64,000 bases of DNA from positions 168,756 to 232,755 of the forward strand of contig JAQUPX010000002.1 in assembly GCA_028716385.1 (NCBI GenBank), written 5' to 3'. This stretch comes from a bacterium. Its GTDB lineage: Bacteria > Hydrothermota > UBA3073 > JACQXS01 > JAQTXJ01. The notes beneath the pieces were generated by a model. That model had not been told where the DNA came from. It saw nothing but the letters and a program-made list of their open reading frames with translations, and ran no database searches. A program made the translations under genes and the position numbers. Of this stretch, positions 45,236 to 53,600 are shown piece by piece (position 1 is the first letter of the stretch; every line of letters starts with the position of its first letter).

Positions 45236-46066
45236 TTATTTCTTTTTATTAAATCCCGAAACTTTCTCAAGCACAAATATTACCTGTGTGCTGTCCGGTT
45301 TCGTATATTCCCATCTTACAAACCCGTATTCCGGATGGAAATAATAAATAGTTTTGTATATTTCTGTTGAAATCCTTCCTTTTGTATCAATCTGCCAACA
45401 GTTCTTGAATTCTCCTGCAGGCGTTGAAATATCTTTTTGCCCGGAAGGCTTGTAATACTCAATTCTGGGCGTACCCTCTTTTATGGAAATTATTTCCTTG
45501 TCTCCTTTTTTATAGGAAAAACCACTACTCATCCCTCGCTGTCTTACAACCCATTCTTCACCATCTATCGTATCTACAAATGGACCGGAAATATAATATA
45601 TGAATTGTGGAAACGTTGCTATTTTTGTAAATTGAAAATCCTGTTTGGTTGGCGGGTATACTACGATTCCATAATCATCCTCTTCAATAGGTCTCTCTTC
45701 GTTAAGAGTCTTATCCGTATAACACCATAAAGCTTTTTTTCTATAATGACTGGCTTTTGGAGGAGTTTTTAGTGTTATGTTTCCTGTTTTAACGGTATCT
45801 CCTTTAGTATTGAGAAAAAATGTTTTGTACGCCCATTCTCTTCCCGGGGTGTATATTTCATACTGTTTGTTTGCATATATTTTTGTTGCACTTGTTGTAT
45901 AAAGAGTAGAAAGAAAAGGTTTATCCGGTTTATTAGAAAGAGAATCTCTTCCTACAAACTTTATCCCCCTCATATCCAATTTTGCTATTTCGCACTGTCT
46001 TTTTGCATAAACAGGTGTAATAAATAAGTTTCCAATGATTATATATCCCAAAACTTTATACCCCAT
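45236..46066 (-). CDS. Secreted protein of the ABC cassette, unknown family
   Basis: 276 aa. Signal (VLGYIIIGNLFITPVYA) followed by KRQCEI, matching the AREQCE and SRGYCE motifs of the two other secreted cassette proteins. The rest is beta-rich, with PAGEFKNCWQIDTKGRISTE and YFHPEYGFVRWEYTKPDS near the end, a pattern seen in soluble periplasmic beta-barrel domains. AAGGAGGAA precedes the ATG. Not recognised. Confidence 0.6.
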   Translation of the reverse strand: MGYKVLGYIIIGNLFITPVYAKRQCEIAKLDMRGIKFVGRDSLSNKPDKPFLSTLYTTSATKIYANKQYEIYTPGREWAYKTFFLNTKGDTVKTGNITLKTPPKASHYRKKALWCYTDKTLNEERPIEEDDYGIVVYPPTKQDFQFTKIATFPQFIYYISGPFVDTIDGEEWVVRQRGMSSGFSYKKGDKEIISIKEGTPRIEYYKPSGQKDISTPAGEFKNCWQIDTKGRISTEIYKTIYYFHPEYGFVRWEYTKPDSTQVIFVLEKVSGFNKKK

Positions 46067-46084
46067 AGTTCCTCCTTTTCTTCG

Positions 46085-46828
46085 CTATATTTCTATATGC
46101 TTATCAACTATTATGCAATCACCTATAAGCATAATAATTCCCCATAATGTCCATGCAGCAAGTCCCGGAAAAAAATTCGCCGAGCCTGAAGTATGTATTC
46201 CGTTGTCCCCAATCATTGAAATAGTGGCTTCCGGCAAGAAGCTAAACATTTTAGTTCCAAATGGCAGAAAATAGTTGAACAATATTATTAACAGTCCTAT
46301 GGAAACGACTATAATTATAAGCTCACGGAGTTTTGAAATTTTTGTTAGAGATTTTGTCAACATATAAGGGAACAAATGAAAAGGAAGCGCAGGAATAATC
46401 AGTAAAATATAAAGAAACCAGAAGTTCTTGAATCCGGCATAAGGAAGTCTCGCAATATCCACAAATTCAACTTCCATATTTTTACCAAGTGTATAAAATA
46501 GCGAAGAAGCAATAAAAGAAAACACCACAAGGATTACAATATTCACGGCGAGCTTTGCAAAGACAATATGCCAGCCTCTTACGGGCAGGGAAAATAAGTA
46601 TTGGAACGTGTTCGCGCGCCACTCTTTTGTGTAAGAACCCAGTAAATTTTGTAACACGATTATTGGCATTGCTATGATTGGGATACAACTCAAAAAGAAA
46701 CATTGCGTAGGCCAGCGTTTGGCAAATAAAAGAAGTGCAATTCCAATTCCTATAAATATCGGTAATCCCATTATAAACCACGTCTTCTCTTGTTTTAATT
46801 CTTTCAGGAACAGGAAATTGAATTTCAT
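46085..46828 (-). CDS. ABC-2-type permease subunit
   Basis: 247 aa, six predicted helices. N-terminus MKFNFLFLKELKQEKTWF; cytoplasmic motif YLFSLPVRGWHIVFAKLAVN. Paralogue of 43972. The start overlaps the ATPase gene stop by 4 bp, so the two are coupled. AAGGAGGTATT precedes the ATG. Substrate unknown. Confidence 0.82.
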   Translation of the reverse strand: MKFNFLFLKELKQEKTWFIMGLPIFIGIGIALLLFAKRWPTQCFFLSCIPIIAMPIIVLQNLLGSYTKEWRANTFQYLFSLPVRGWHIVFAKLAVNIVILVVFSFIASSLFYTLGKNMEVEFVDIARLPYAGFKNFWFLYILLIIPALPFHLFPYMLTKSLTKISKLRELIIIVVSIGLLIILFNYFLPFGTKMFSFLPEATISMIGDNGIHTSGSANFFPGLAAWTLWGIIMLIGDCIIVDKHIEI

Positions 46829-47523
46829 TTAAATACCTCCTTGTAAATATCTGTTATGTTTTTGGAGTATTTTTCCCTTAAATCATCTGCCTTCCCCTGG
46901 AGATTAATTTTCCCTTTCTCTATGAAAACTACCTCGTCAAAAAGAGGTTCGGCTTCATCTATTATATGAGTAGCTAAAACAATGCTCTGTTCTTTGTAAT
47001 GGTAAGTCTTAAGTAATGCATCCTGAACCTTTTCACGCGAAACAAGGTCTATCCCGGAAAACGGGTCATCTAACAAAACGAGTTCGGGTTTGCGGCAAAG
47101 CGCAAGCATAACCCGCACCCTTGTCCTCATACCGTAAGAAAATGTTCCTATCTTTTTGTCCTGCTCAATGGCTAAAAGTTGAAGAAGCTCCGACTCTTTT
47201 GCCTTTTCCCAGTCCCTGTAAAAATGAGAAGTAAAATCAAGAATCTCTCGAACCGTCATCCACGGGTAAAGAACGTCCAACTCCGAAACATAAGCAATCT
47301 TTTCCCGAATCATAGGGTTAGGCGAAACACCAAGAACCTTTACTTCACCTTTTTGAGGCTTTATAAAACCCATAATAAGCTTCATCAGTGTAGTTTTCCC
47401 GCTGCCGTTAGGTCCCAGAAGCCCGACGATTTTTCCGCGGTCAAGTGAAAGACTGAAATCCTTGAGCGCGTCAACACCGGGATACTTCTTCGTAACGTTT
47501 TTTAAGTCCAATACTAATCCCAT
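46825..47523 (-). CDS. ABC transporter ATPase subunit, YtrB-like
   Basis: 232 aa. Walker A GPNGSGKTT (about 35-43), Q-loop in KIAYVSELDVLYPWMTVREI, signature FSYGMRTRV in place of LSGGQ, Walker B LVLLDDPFSGID (Asp where many have Glu), and H-loop LATHIIDEAE. This matches the ATPases of GntR/YtrA-linked ABC cassettes. AAGGAGGATAA precedes the ATG. Works with the permeases at 46085 and 43972. Confidence 0.9.
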   Translation of the reverse strand: MGLVLDLKNVTKKYPGVDALKDFSLSLDRGKIVGLLGPNGSGKTTLMKLIMGFIKPQKGEVKVLGVSPNPMIREKIAYVSELDVLYPWMTVREILDFTSHFYRDWEKAKESELLQLLAIEQDKKIGTFSYGMRTRVRVMLALCRKPELVLLDDPFSGIDLVSREKVQDALLKTYHYKEQSIVLATHIIDEAEPLFDEVVFIEKGKINLQGKADDLREKYSKNITDIYKEVFK

Positions 47524-47566
47524 TTTATCCTCCTTGCTTTATAAACTAAATCCACTTAAGTTCTTT

Positions 47567-47645
47567 TTTTAAATTACCCTGCCCTTTAGGGCGGGGGGTA
47601 TACGCAAAAAACACAAATACCTCTTGGGCTTTAGCCCGAAATAAA
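47567..47645. repeat. Second copy of the bipartite palindromic repeat
   Basis: AAATTACCCTGCCCTTTAGG then GCGGGGGG, and downstream TTGGGCTTTAGCCCGAAA, with the same order and spacing as at 38664-38728. Lies between the ATPase and the membrane-protein gene. Confidence 0.8.
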
Positions 47646-47715
47646 CTTCTCAACCTAATACTCCGTCTCAAACAGATTATTTTTATCATATTAATACTTG
47701 TCCGCCGGTTTGGTG

Positions 47716-48312
47716 TTAATGAAATCCTATCGTTGCTATTCCTATTGTTATTAATGCAACTGCTATTGAAATCAGAATTTTTAAACTAACGGAGAGTTCT
47801 CTTATAGGTTTGTTTTTCCTTTCACTCTCCTTTTCTACAAACTCTCTTATAAAAAGCGTGGAAAAAAGTATTCCAAACACAACACCTCCACCCCATTGTT
47901 TACCCATCAAACTATTCCCTACACAAAACATTCCCCAAAACACAAGTTTTAGAATGAAACTCGTTAGCGGTGAAATATTTTTCTTTTTCCCAATAAAAAC
48001 TGTTAAAAATAGTAATATGATACCGGAAGACATTAATGTATTTGACAATATTGCTTGTTGTTTATTATCCGAATATATAATATTAAATATAATCCAGAAT
48101 AAAAGAAACGCCATACAAAACATAGAAATCACAAAATGAATTTTATCGTCTTTTTTGGTATTTTCTTTCTTTTTAGGTGATGAAAGTGGAAAGAGAATTA
48201 AATAAATCAGCGGCGTAAGTACCAGAACCCCTGCAATAATTATATAAATACGTATTGGATCACTCTTTGGCAGAACGGAAAAAACAAATGCCATAACTTG
48301 ATTATTTAACAT
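47716..48312 (-). CDS. Multi-pass membrane protein of the GntR/ABC cassette
   Basis: 198 aa with about six hydrophobic segments (IYIIIAGVLVLTPLIYLILF, FCMAFLLFWIIFNIIY, SSGIILLFLTVFIG, LVFWGMFCVGNSLMG, VVFGILFSTLFI, ISIAVALITIGIATIGF) separated by Lys-rich loops. AAGGAGGGGG precedes the ATG. Lies between the regulator and the ATPase. No family recognised; a permease-like or accessory role is guesswork. Confidence 0.6.
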   Translation of the reverse strand: MLNNQVMAFVFSVLPKSDPIRIYIIIAGVLVLTPLIYLILFPLSSPKKKENTKKDDKIHFVISMFCMAFLLFWIIFNIIYSDNKQQAILSNTLMSSGIILLFLTVFIGKKKNISPLTSFILKLVFWGMFCVGNSLMGKQWGGGVVFGILFSTLFIREFVEKESERKNKPIRELSVSLKILISIAVALITIGIATIGFH

Positions 48313-48419
48313 AGTTCCCCCTCCTTACTTCCCAATCTTTTCTTCTCTTACCTTTGCGCCCTCTGCGTCTCTGCGGTGAATTTTCCTCTGTAGTTTCTTT
48401 ATTTCTTTCATTTTATTTT

Positions 48420-48800
48420 CTATTTTGTTGACTCGTTTTCTTTTACAATCTTATTTAACAACTTTGTCATTACGTTCATAGAAATACCGATTTCTTTAAT
48501 TTCTTTGCCAAACCTTTCAGCATATTGCGTGGCAAGTTTCTCTTTCTCTTCTTCTATTCTTTTTTTATCTTCAGTCACAAAAGTTCCCATACCGCGTTTT
48601 GATATAAGCATTCCTTCCCTTTCCAGTTCGGCATAAGCCCTCGCAACCGTATTAGGATTTACCCCGATCTTTATAGCCATATCCCTCACCGATATAACCT
48701 GCCCCCCCGTTTTCCAATCTCCCCTAACTATCGCCCTCTTTATCCTGTCCATTATCTGCAGGTATATCGCCCCGCCGTCCATATCAATCTTTATTTCCAT
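48420..48800 (-). CDS. GntR-family regulator, YtrA subfamily
   Basis: About 126 aa from the ATG at 48800 (a TTG at 48812 is less likely because it falls inside the operator). Winged-helix N-terminus: AIYLQIMDRIKRAIVRGDWK, then VISVRDMAIKIGVNPNTVAR, AYAELEREGMLISKRGMGTF. The C-terminal 50 residues are only a short helical tail (KEIKEIGISMNVMTKLLNKI), the mark of YtrA-type proteins. Such regulators control the adjoining ABC cassette and themselves. A perfect inverted repeat sits 10 bp upstream. Confidence 0.92.
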   Translation of the reverse strand: MEIKIDMDGGAIYLQIMDRIKRAIVRGDWKTGGQVISVRDMAIKIGVNPNTVARAYAELEREGMLISKRGMGTFVTEDKKRIEEEKEKLATQYAERFGKEIKEIGISMNVMTKLLNKIVKENESTK

Positions 48801-48810
48801 TATATTATTC

Positions 48811-48840
48811 AATAGTGTATTAGGACACTAATACACTATT
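48811..48840 (-). promoter_or_regulatory. Operator: perfect 13-bp inverted repeat before the GntR gene
   Basis: AATAGTGTATTAG (48811-48823), spacer GACA, CTAATACACTATT (48828-48840). Minus-strand TTGACA at 48852-48847 lies just beyond, so the operator covers the -10 region and transcription start. Fits autoregulation of the cassette. Confidence 0.85.
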
Positions 48841-48852
48841 CTTATTTGTCAA

Positions 48853-49276
48853 GAAAAAATGTTGTTTTTGCTTGTCTTGTTTGTGTTTTCGGGTTGAGGT
48901 TTCCGTTCTTTAGGTTTTATGTTCTTGTTTTATTTCTGTTGTCTTGTTAATCCTGTCAAAATTCTGTTGTTTGTTTTCTGTACTAATCCGTGTGAATCCG
49001 TGGCTAAAACTCCTTTTTGTTGCCTGTTTTTTTCTTTTCTTCTCCTTGTGTCAATCTGTGTAATCTCGTGGTTTGATTTCGATTTTTTGTTCTCTGCGAT
49101 CTCTGCGATTACTTAGAGTTTGTTCCGTCATGGATATTACTCCAAGTTATCCTGCTCAGCTGGACTTTTTGTTTTGTGATAATCTCTTGAAGTCTCTTTA
49201 GATCCCTGTTGAAACTCTCTGTTTTCCGTTCTCTGTGTTCTCTGTGGTTGGGCTTTTCTGTTTATTCCTTCTTTGT
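48853..49276. repeat. Word array with TTATCCTGCTCAGCTGGA element
   Basis: Plus-strand words TTAATCCTGTC, ACTAATCCGTGTGAATCCGT, TGTCAATCTGTGTAATC, TCTCTGCGATCTCTGCGATT (48940-49110) and GTTCTCTGTGTTCTCTGTGG (49228-49250). AGAGTTTGTTCC ... CTCCAAGTTATCCTGCTCAG at 49115-49164 is the TTGGACT/TTATCC family. No gene. Confidence 0.75.
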
Positions 49277-49990
49277 TTACAGCCCAAGAAATTGTATTGC
49301 CACTCCGCAAAGGAATATCGTAGCGCCTGCTAAAGCGTGCGAATATCTTTCTATCTTTTTTAACCGGACAAGGTTCACACCCAAAGACATAATTATAACG
49401 ATACTTAACATTGTTATAATCGTTGTCGCCCCAAAAACTCCCGTTACTAAAGCTACGTCCCAGAAGTTGCCTTTTGCTGCGGGATACATTATTAACGGGA
49501 TTAAAGGCTCGCAGGGACCAAACACAAAGATTGTAAAAAGTATCCATGGGGTAAGGTTTACGGCTTCCTCTTCGTTGTGTATATGGGTATGCTCTTTAAT
49601 ATGGGTATGTTTGTGGATATGATTGTCCCCGCTGTTATGAAAATGTAAATGTTCGTGCGGTTGGTTTCTAAAAGCCCTTCGCAAACCCCAAACAAAATAA
49701 ACCAACCCAAAAGCAATAAATAGCCATCCTGCAATATTCCCGCGAACTGACTCAAGCATTTTTAATTTTGAAACCTCAATGCCAAACATTATACCTATAA
49801 TTCCTAACAAAACGGAACTCCCTATATGTCCAAGCCCGCACAAAAAAGTTATCCAGCTTGTTTTTATAAGTGACCACTTGCGGGCGCGGGATATCACAAT
49901 GAATGGCAAATAATGGTCCGGTCCTAATAAAGTATGAATGAATCCCATCGAAGCAGAGGTGATAACAAGTAATATCAATTCTTGACTCAT
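49277..49990 (-). CDS. Nickel/cobalt (NicO/RcnA-like) membrane transporter
   Basis: About 238 aa from the ATG at 49990 or the one just before it; an earlier Met at 50014 arises from a GTCATTCCCG repeat. Helix motifs SMGFIHTLLGPDHYLPF (HxxxxxxDH type), FLCGLGHIGSSVLLG and VFGPCEPLIPLIMYPAA, plus a cytoplasmic/periplasmic His-rich loop (HEHLHFHNSGDNHIHKH). Together these fit NicO-type Ni/Co transporters. Directly follows nikR, so nickel uptake or efflux under NikR control is likely; direction cannot be told. Confidence 0.8.
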   Translation of the reverse strand: MSQELILLVITSASMGFIHTLLGPDHYLPFIVISRARKWSLIKTSWITFLCGLGHIGSSVLLGIIGIMFGIEVSKLKMLESVRGNIAGWLFIAFGLVYFVWGLRRAFRNQPHEHLHFHNSGDNHIHKHTHIKEHTHIHNEEEAVNLTPWILFTIFVFGPCEPLIPLIMYPAAKGNFWDVALVTGVFGATTIITMLSIVIIMSLGVNLVRLKKIERYSHALAGATIFLCGVAIQFLGL

Positions 49991-50008
49991 CATTCTCTCC
50001 TTCCTTTC

Positions 50009-50038
50009 CGTCATTCCCGTGAAAACGGGAATCCAGTA
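50009..50038. repeat. GTCATTCCCG...CGGGAATCC palindrome between nikR and the transporter
   Basis: GTCATTCCCGTGAAAACGGG followed by AATCCAG. Its CAT supplies an in-frame but probably unused Met codon of the transporter. Confidence 0.85.
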
Positions 50039-50044
50039 ATATTT

Positions 50045-50461
50045 TTATAGTTTTTTGCCGGTGCTTGTTGTAGTAAGCTTCCCGTGTTTAACTCCGCGTA
50101 TGCTTATTAATTTATCTGCCATATCTTTTATGTCTTTTCCTTTTCCCTTTACGATAATAACCTCAAGACAGTTGTGATTATCCAAATGTATGTGCGTGGA
50201 AGAAACTATAATATCATTATGATGGTGTTGAAAATCCATCAATTTATCTAGCAGTTCTCTTGTGTCGTGGTCATATACGATTGTAATAGTCCCGACAACT
50301 TCCTTGTTCTCTTCTGTCCATTCCTGCTCTACAAGATGCGCTCTTATCAAATCCCTTATCGCTTCCGAACGCGAGGGCGAATTCTTCTCCGCAATAAGCT
50401 TGTCAAAAGATTCCAATAATTTCTCAGGCAACGATACCGCAAACCTTATTATATTTTCCAT
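50045..50461 (-). CDS. nikR: Nickel-responsive transcriptional regulator
   Basis: 138 aa, the NikR length. N-terminal ribbon-helix-helix: RFAVSLPEKLLESFDKLI then SRSEAIRDLIRAHLV. The C-terminal ACT-like metal domain has FQHHHNDIIVSSTHIHLDNH then NCLEVIIVKG; His in the HHH stretch, the two His of THIHLD and the Cys of NCLE are the square-planar nickel ligands. A palindromic operator abuts the ATG, so it likely represses itself and the transporter. Confidence 0.95.
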   Translation of the reverse strand: MENIIRFAVSLPEKLLESFDKLIAEKNSPSRSEAIRDLIRAHLVEQEWTEENKEVVGTITIVYDHDTRELLDKLMDFQHHHNDIIVSSTHIHLDNHNCLEVIIVKGKGKDIKDMADKLISIRGVKHGKLTTTSTGKKL

Positions 50462-50490
50462 AGTATTACTTTTTTACAAAAAGTAATACT
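50462..50490 (-). promoter_or_regulatory. NikR-type operator overlapping the nikR promoter
   Basis: AGTATTACTTTTT (50462-50474), spacer TAC, AAAAAGTAATACT (50478-50490): perfect 13-bp arms. The outer half-sites GTATTAC/GTAATAC resemble the GTATGA/TCATAC half-sites of NikR but with shorter spacing. Minus-strand TTGACA is at 50499-50494 with TAAAAA about 17 bp on, so binding would block the promoter. Confidence 0.8.
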
Positions 50491-50599
50491 ACTTGTCAAG
50501 TAAAAAGTAATTTTTTGGTTTGGAGTATCTGTTCCCTCAGCCGGTTGGCGTTTTTAATAATGCAACCTTTTGATGTCGCCTCTTGTTTATCTTTTGTGG

Positions 50600-50640
50600 G
50601 TATTTAGTTGGGTGGGTGAGAGCCCTCGCTCTCATCTCTT
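50600..50640. repeat. Small palindromic repeat (GAGAGCCCTCGCTCTC)
   Basis: GTTGGGTGGGTGAGAGCCCT followed by CGCTCTCATC; same type as GTAGGTTGAAGCCCTCGCTTC at 41622. Between nikR and the cyclase gene. Confidence 0.55.
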
Positions 50641-50660
50641 TTGTGCGTGCCTTTCTCTCC

Positions 50661-53600
50661 CTACTTAACTAACTTAACTTGCTTCCCTTGAGTGTATTTT
50701 TTAACGTATTGTTTGAAGTTTTCTAAATACTCTGACGGGATATACTTGAATTGCTCTTGCAGACAATCTTTTGCCTTTGTAAGATGTTTCTTGTCTCCCG
50801 TCCCTTTATATAACCAGTAATATAACTTCCACAGCAAGGTTGTAAAGTTCATCTTTTTGGCGATCACTAATCCTTCTTCTGCATATTCTTCTATCTGTTT
50901 AAGAGATTTTGCGGGAGAGGTTTTCCATAGTAATTCACAGAACCGTATATACGCATTTGTTTCAGTGCCCAACTGTTTCGTATCTTTTGCAATCTTTAGT
51001 GTCTCTTTTATATGTTTGATAGCTATATCCTCTTCTTCTTCATAAAACCTTGACATAGAGAGTTTTAGAGATGCCATAGCCCTGCTTTGAGGTGCCTTAT
51101 TTTCTATTTTATTTGCTTTTTCAATAAGTTTCTTGGCGCTTTTGACGTTTTTGACTTCCATATATCCGTTAATCAAACTCGAAATAACGCCAAGTATATC
51201 ATTGCCTTTTACTTTAATTTCTTTAAAAATGCTTAATGTTTTTTCTAGATTATTAATTCCTTTTTCAAATAATCCAATGGATATATAACTGTTTCCCATA
51301 CTATATAGACTATTGGCAATACCGGATTTATCAAGAGTTCCATTGAAAATATTTAAAGCTTCTTCGGAATACTTTAATGCTTCTGTATATTGTCCTTTAT
51401 TTGAGTAAGCAATACCTGTGTTGTTAAGGCTTACTGGAATTCCGGATTTGTCTCCTATTTCTTTTCTAATCTCTAATGATTCCCTATAATACTTTAGTGT
51501 CTTTTCATACCATCCCTGTTCCAAATAAATAAGGCCTATATCATTAAGGTTTGATGTAGTGGCGGATTTATCTCCAATGTCTTTTATAAGTTTAAGGGAT
51601 TCTTCACAATGTGTCAATGCCTCTGCATATTTCCCTTGACTCCAATAAAAAAGGCCTGTGTTGTTAATAGCCTTTGCAATATTGCTGCTATCCCCAATTT
51701 CCTTAGAAATCTTTAAAGCTTCCTCGCAATAATTCAGTACTTCTGCATATTCTCCTTGATTCAAATAAATAATACTTATGTTATTAAGGCTTGATGCCAT
51801 ACCGGATTTATCCCCTATGTTTTTTCTGATTTTAAACGATTTTTTAAAATACTTCAGGGCTTTCGAGTATTCTCCTTGATTTAAATAAACAACACCTATA
51901 CTGTTAAAGCTTATTGCAACGCTTTTCTTTGCACCTAGTTCCTTACAAATCTCTAAAGCGTCTTTGAAAAATTTTAGTGCTTCCGAATACTGCCCTTGAT
52001 TTAAATAAATAGCGCCTACGTTATTAAAGATTGATACCGGGCCAAATTTATTTCCTATTTCTTTGTGAATCTTTAACGCTTCTTCATAATATTTTAGCGC
52101 TTCTGCATAACGCCCTTCCCTGAAATTAAGAATACCCATATTGTTAAGACTTGTTGCCCTTCCGTGTTTATCCCCCATCTCTTTATGAATCTCCAGAGCT
52201 TTTTCATAATACTTTAATGCTTCCTGATACCGGGACTGTCCTTGATGAAAATTAACAACGCCTATATTATTAATGCTTCCTGCGATTTCGTATTTATCCC
52301 CTATATCCTCTTTAGTTTTAAGCGAGTCTTCAAAACACTTCAACGCTTCCTTGTATTCCCCTTGGTTAAAATAGACAATACCTATGTTGTTAAGACCTTT
52401 TGCGATATTTTTTTTATCCCCTGTTTTCTTATGAATATCCAGAGATTCTTCACAACACTTCAACGCTTCCCCATAACGTCCTTGCCCAAGGTGAACACGA
52501 CCTATGTTTTCCAGGCTCATTGCAATTCCTTCCCTATAGCTAATCTTCGTGGAAGTACTTAATGCCTCTTCTCCTATTTTCAATGCTCCCGTATAGTTAC
52601 CTTGTTCGGAATAAGTATGTGCAACTCCATTTAATGCATCTACGACTTTTTGTTTGTCAATCGTCCCTATTGCCGTAATTGCATTGTGATAATATCCCCT
52701 TGCAATCGGATACGAAGATATGGAACTGTATATATGCCCTAAAACTTTGTATGCATTATATAATGCGTCTTTCTTTGAAGGCAACTCTTTCTCGACAATT
52801 TCTGCTGCTTTTAAAAAATATCTTATCGCCTCTTCATTGTGATATTCTTTTTTTGCTTTCTCTCCTACTTTAATATTATAATCCAAAGCCTTTTCCCATT
52901 CGTTTGCATTGTTAAAATGATACGCAAGAATACCGTAAAAACCTTCTATTTGATTCCCGTATAACCTTTCTATTGCTTCTCCCACTGCCTTATGTAATAA
53001 TTTACGCCGCGCTCTTAATATCGAATCATATATTACGGCTTTTATCATTGCATGACTGAAAATATATCTTACCTCTTTTATCATTTTCCTATGTGTCAGA
53101 TGTTCCGTTTCTGTTTCAGCTAAATAGAAAGAAACTTTTAACTCCTTGAGGATGTTTATGATTATTTCTTCGCTAAATTCCATTCCTATTACACTCCCAA
53201 CGGTTAGTGTCTCCTTTGCACCCTTCGTAAGCCTGTCTATACGCGCCATTATTGCAGAAAATACGTTCTCGGGGATATCGTCTTCCTTGAACTTAATTGT
53301 CTTTGCCCATCTGCCTTCTTTCTCTTTTATCAACCCTTTTTCTATCAAGTCTAATAAAAATTGCTCCAGATAAAAAGGATTTCCTCCTACCCTCTTGAAT
53401 ACGATTTCAGCTATGTCTTTCGGTAAAGGTTTGTTTTTTAACACCTCCAGTGATAATTGATTGACTGATTCTTCTGTCAATGGTAAAAGCTGTAACTTTA
53501 ACACCTCTATTTCTTTTGCTATGGGAAGATTATCTATGATATCCGGGTCAGGTCTGCCGGCAAATATAAACGTTATCTTGCCTGCCTCTTTTGATATGGT

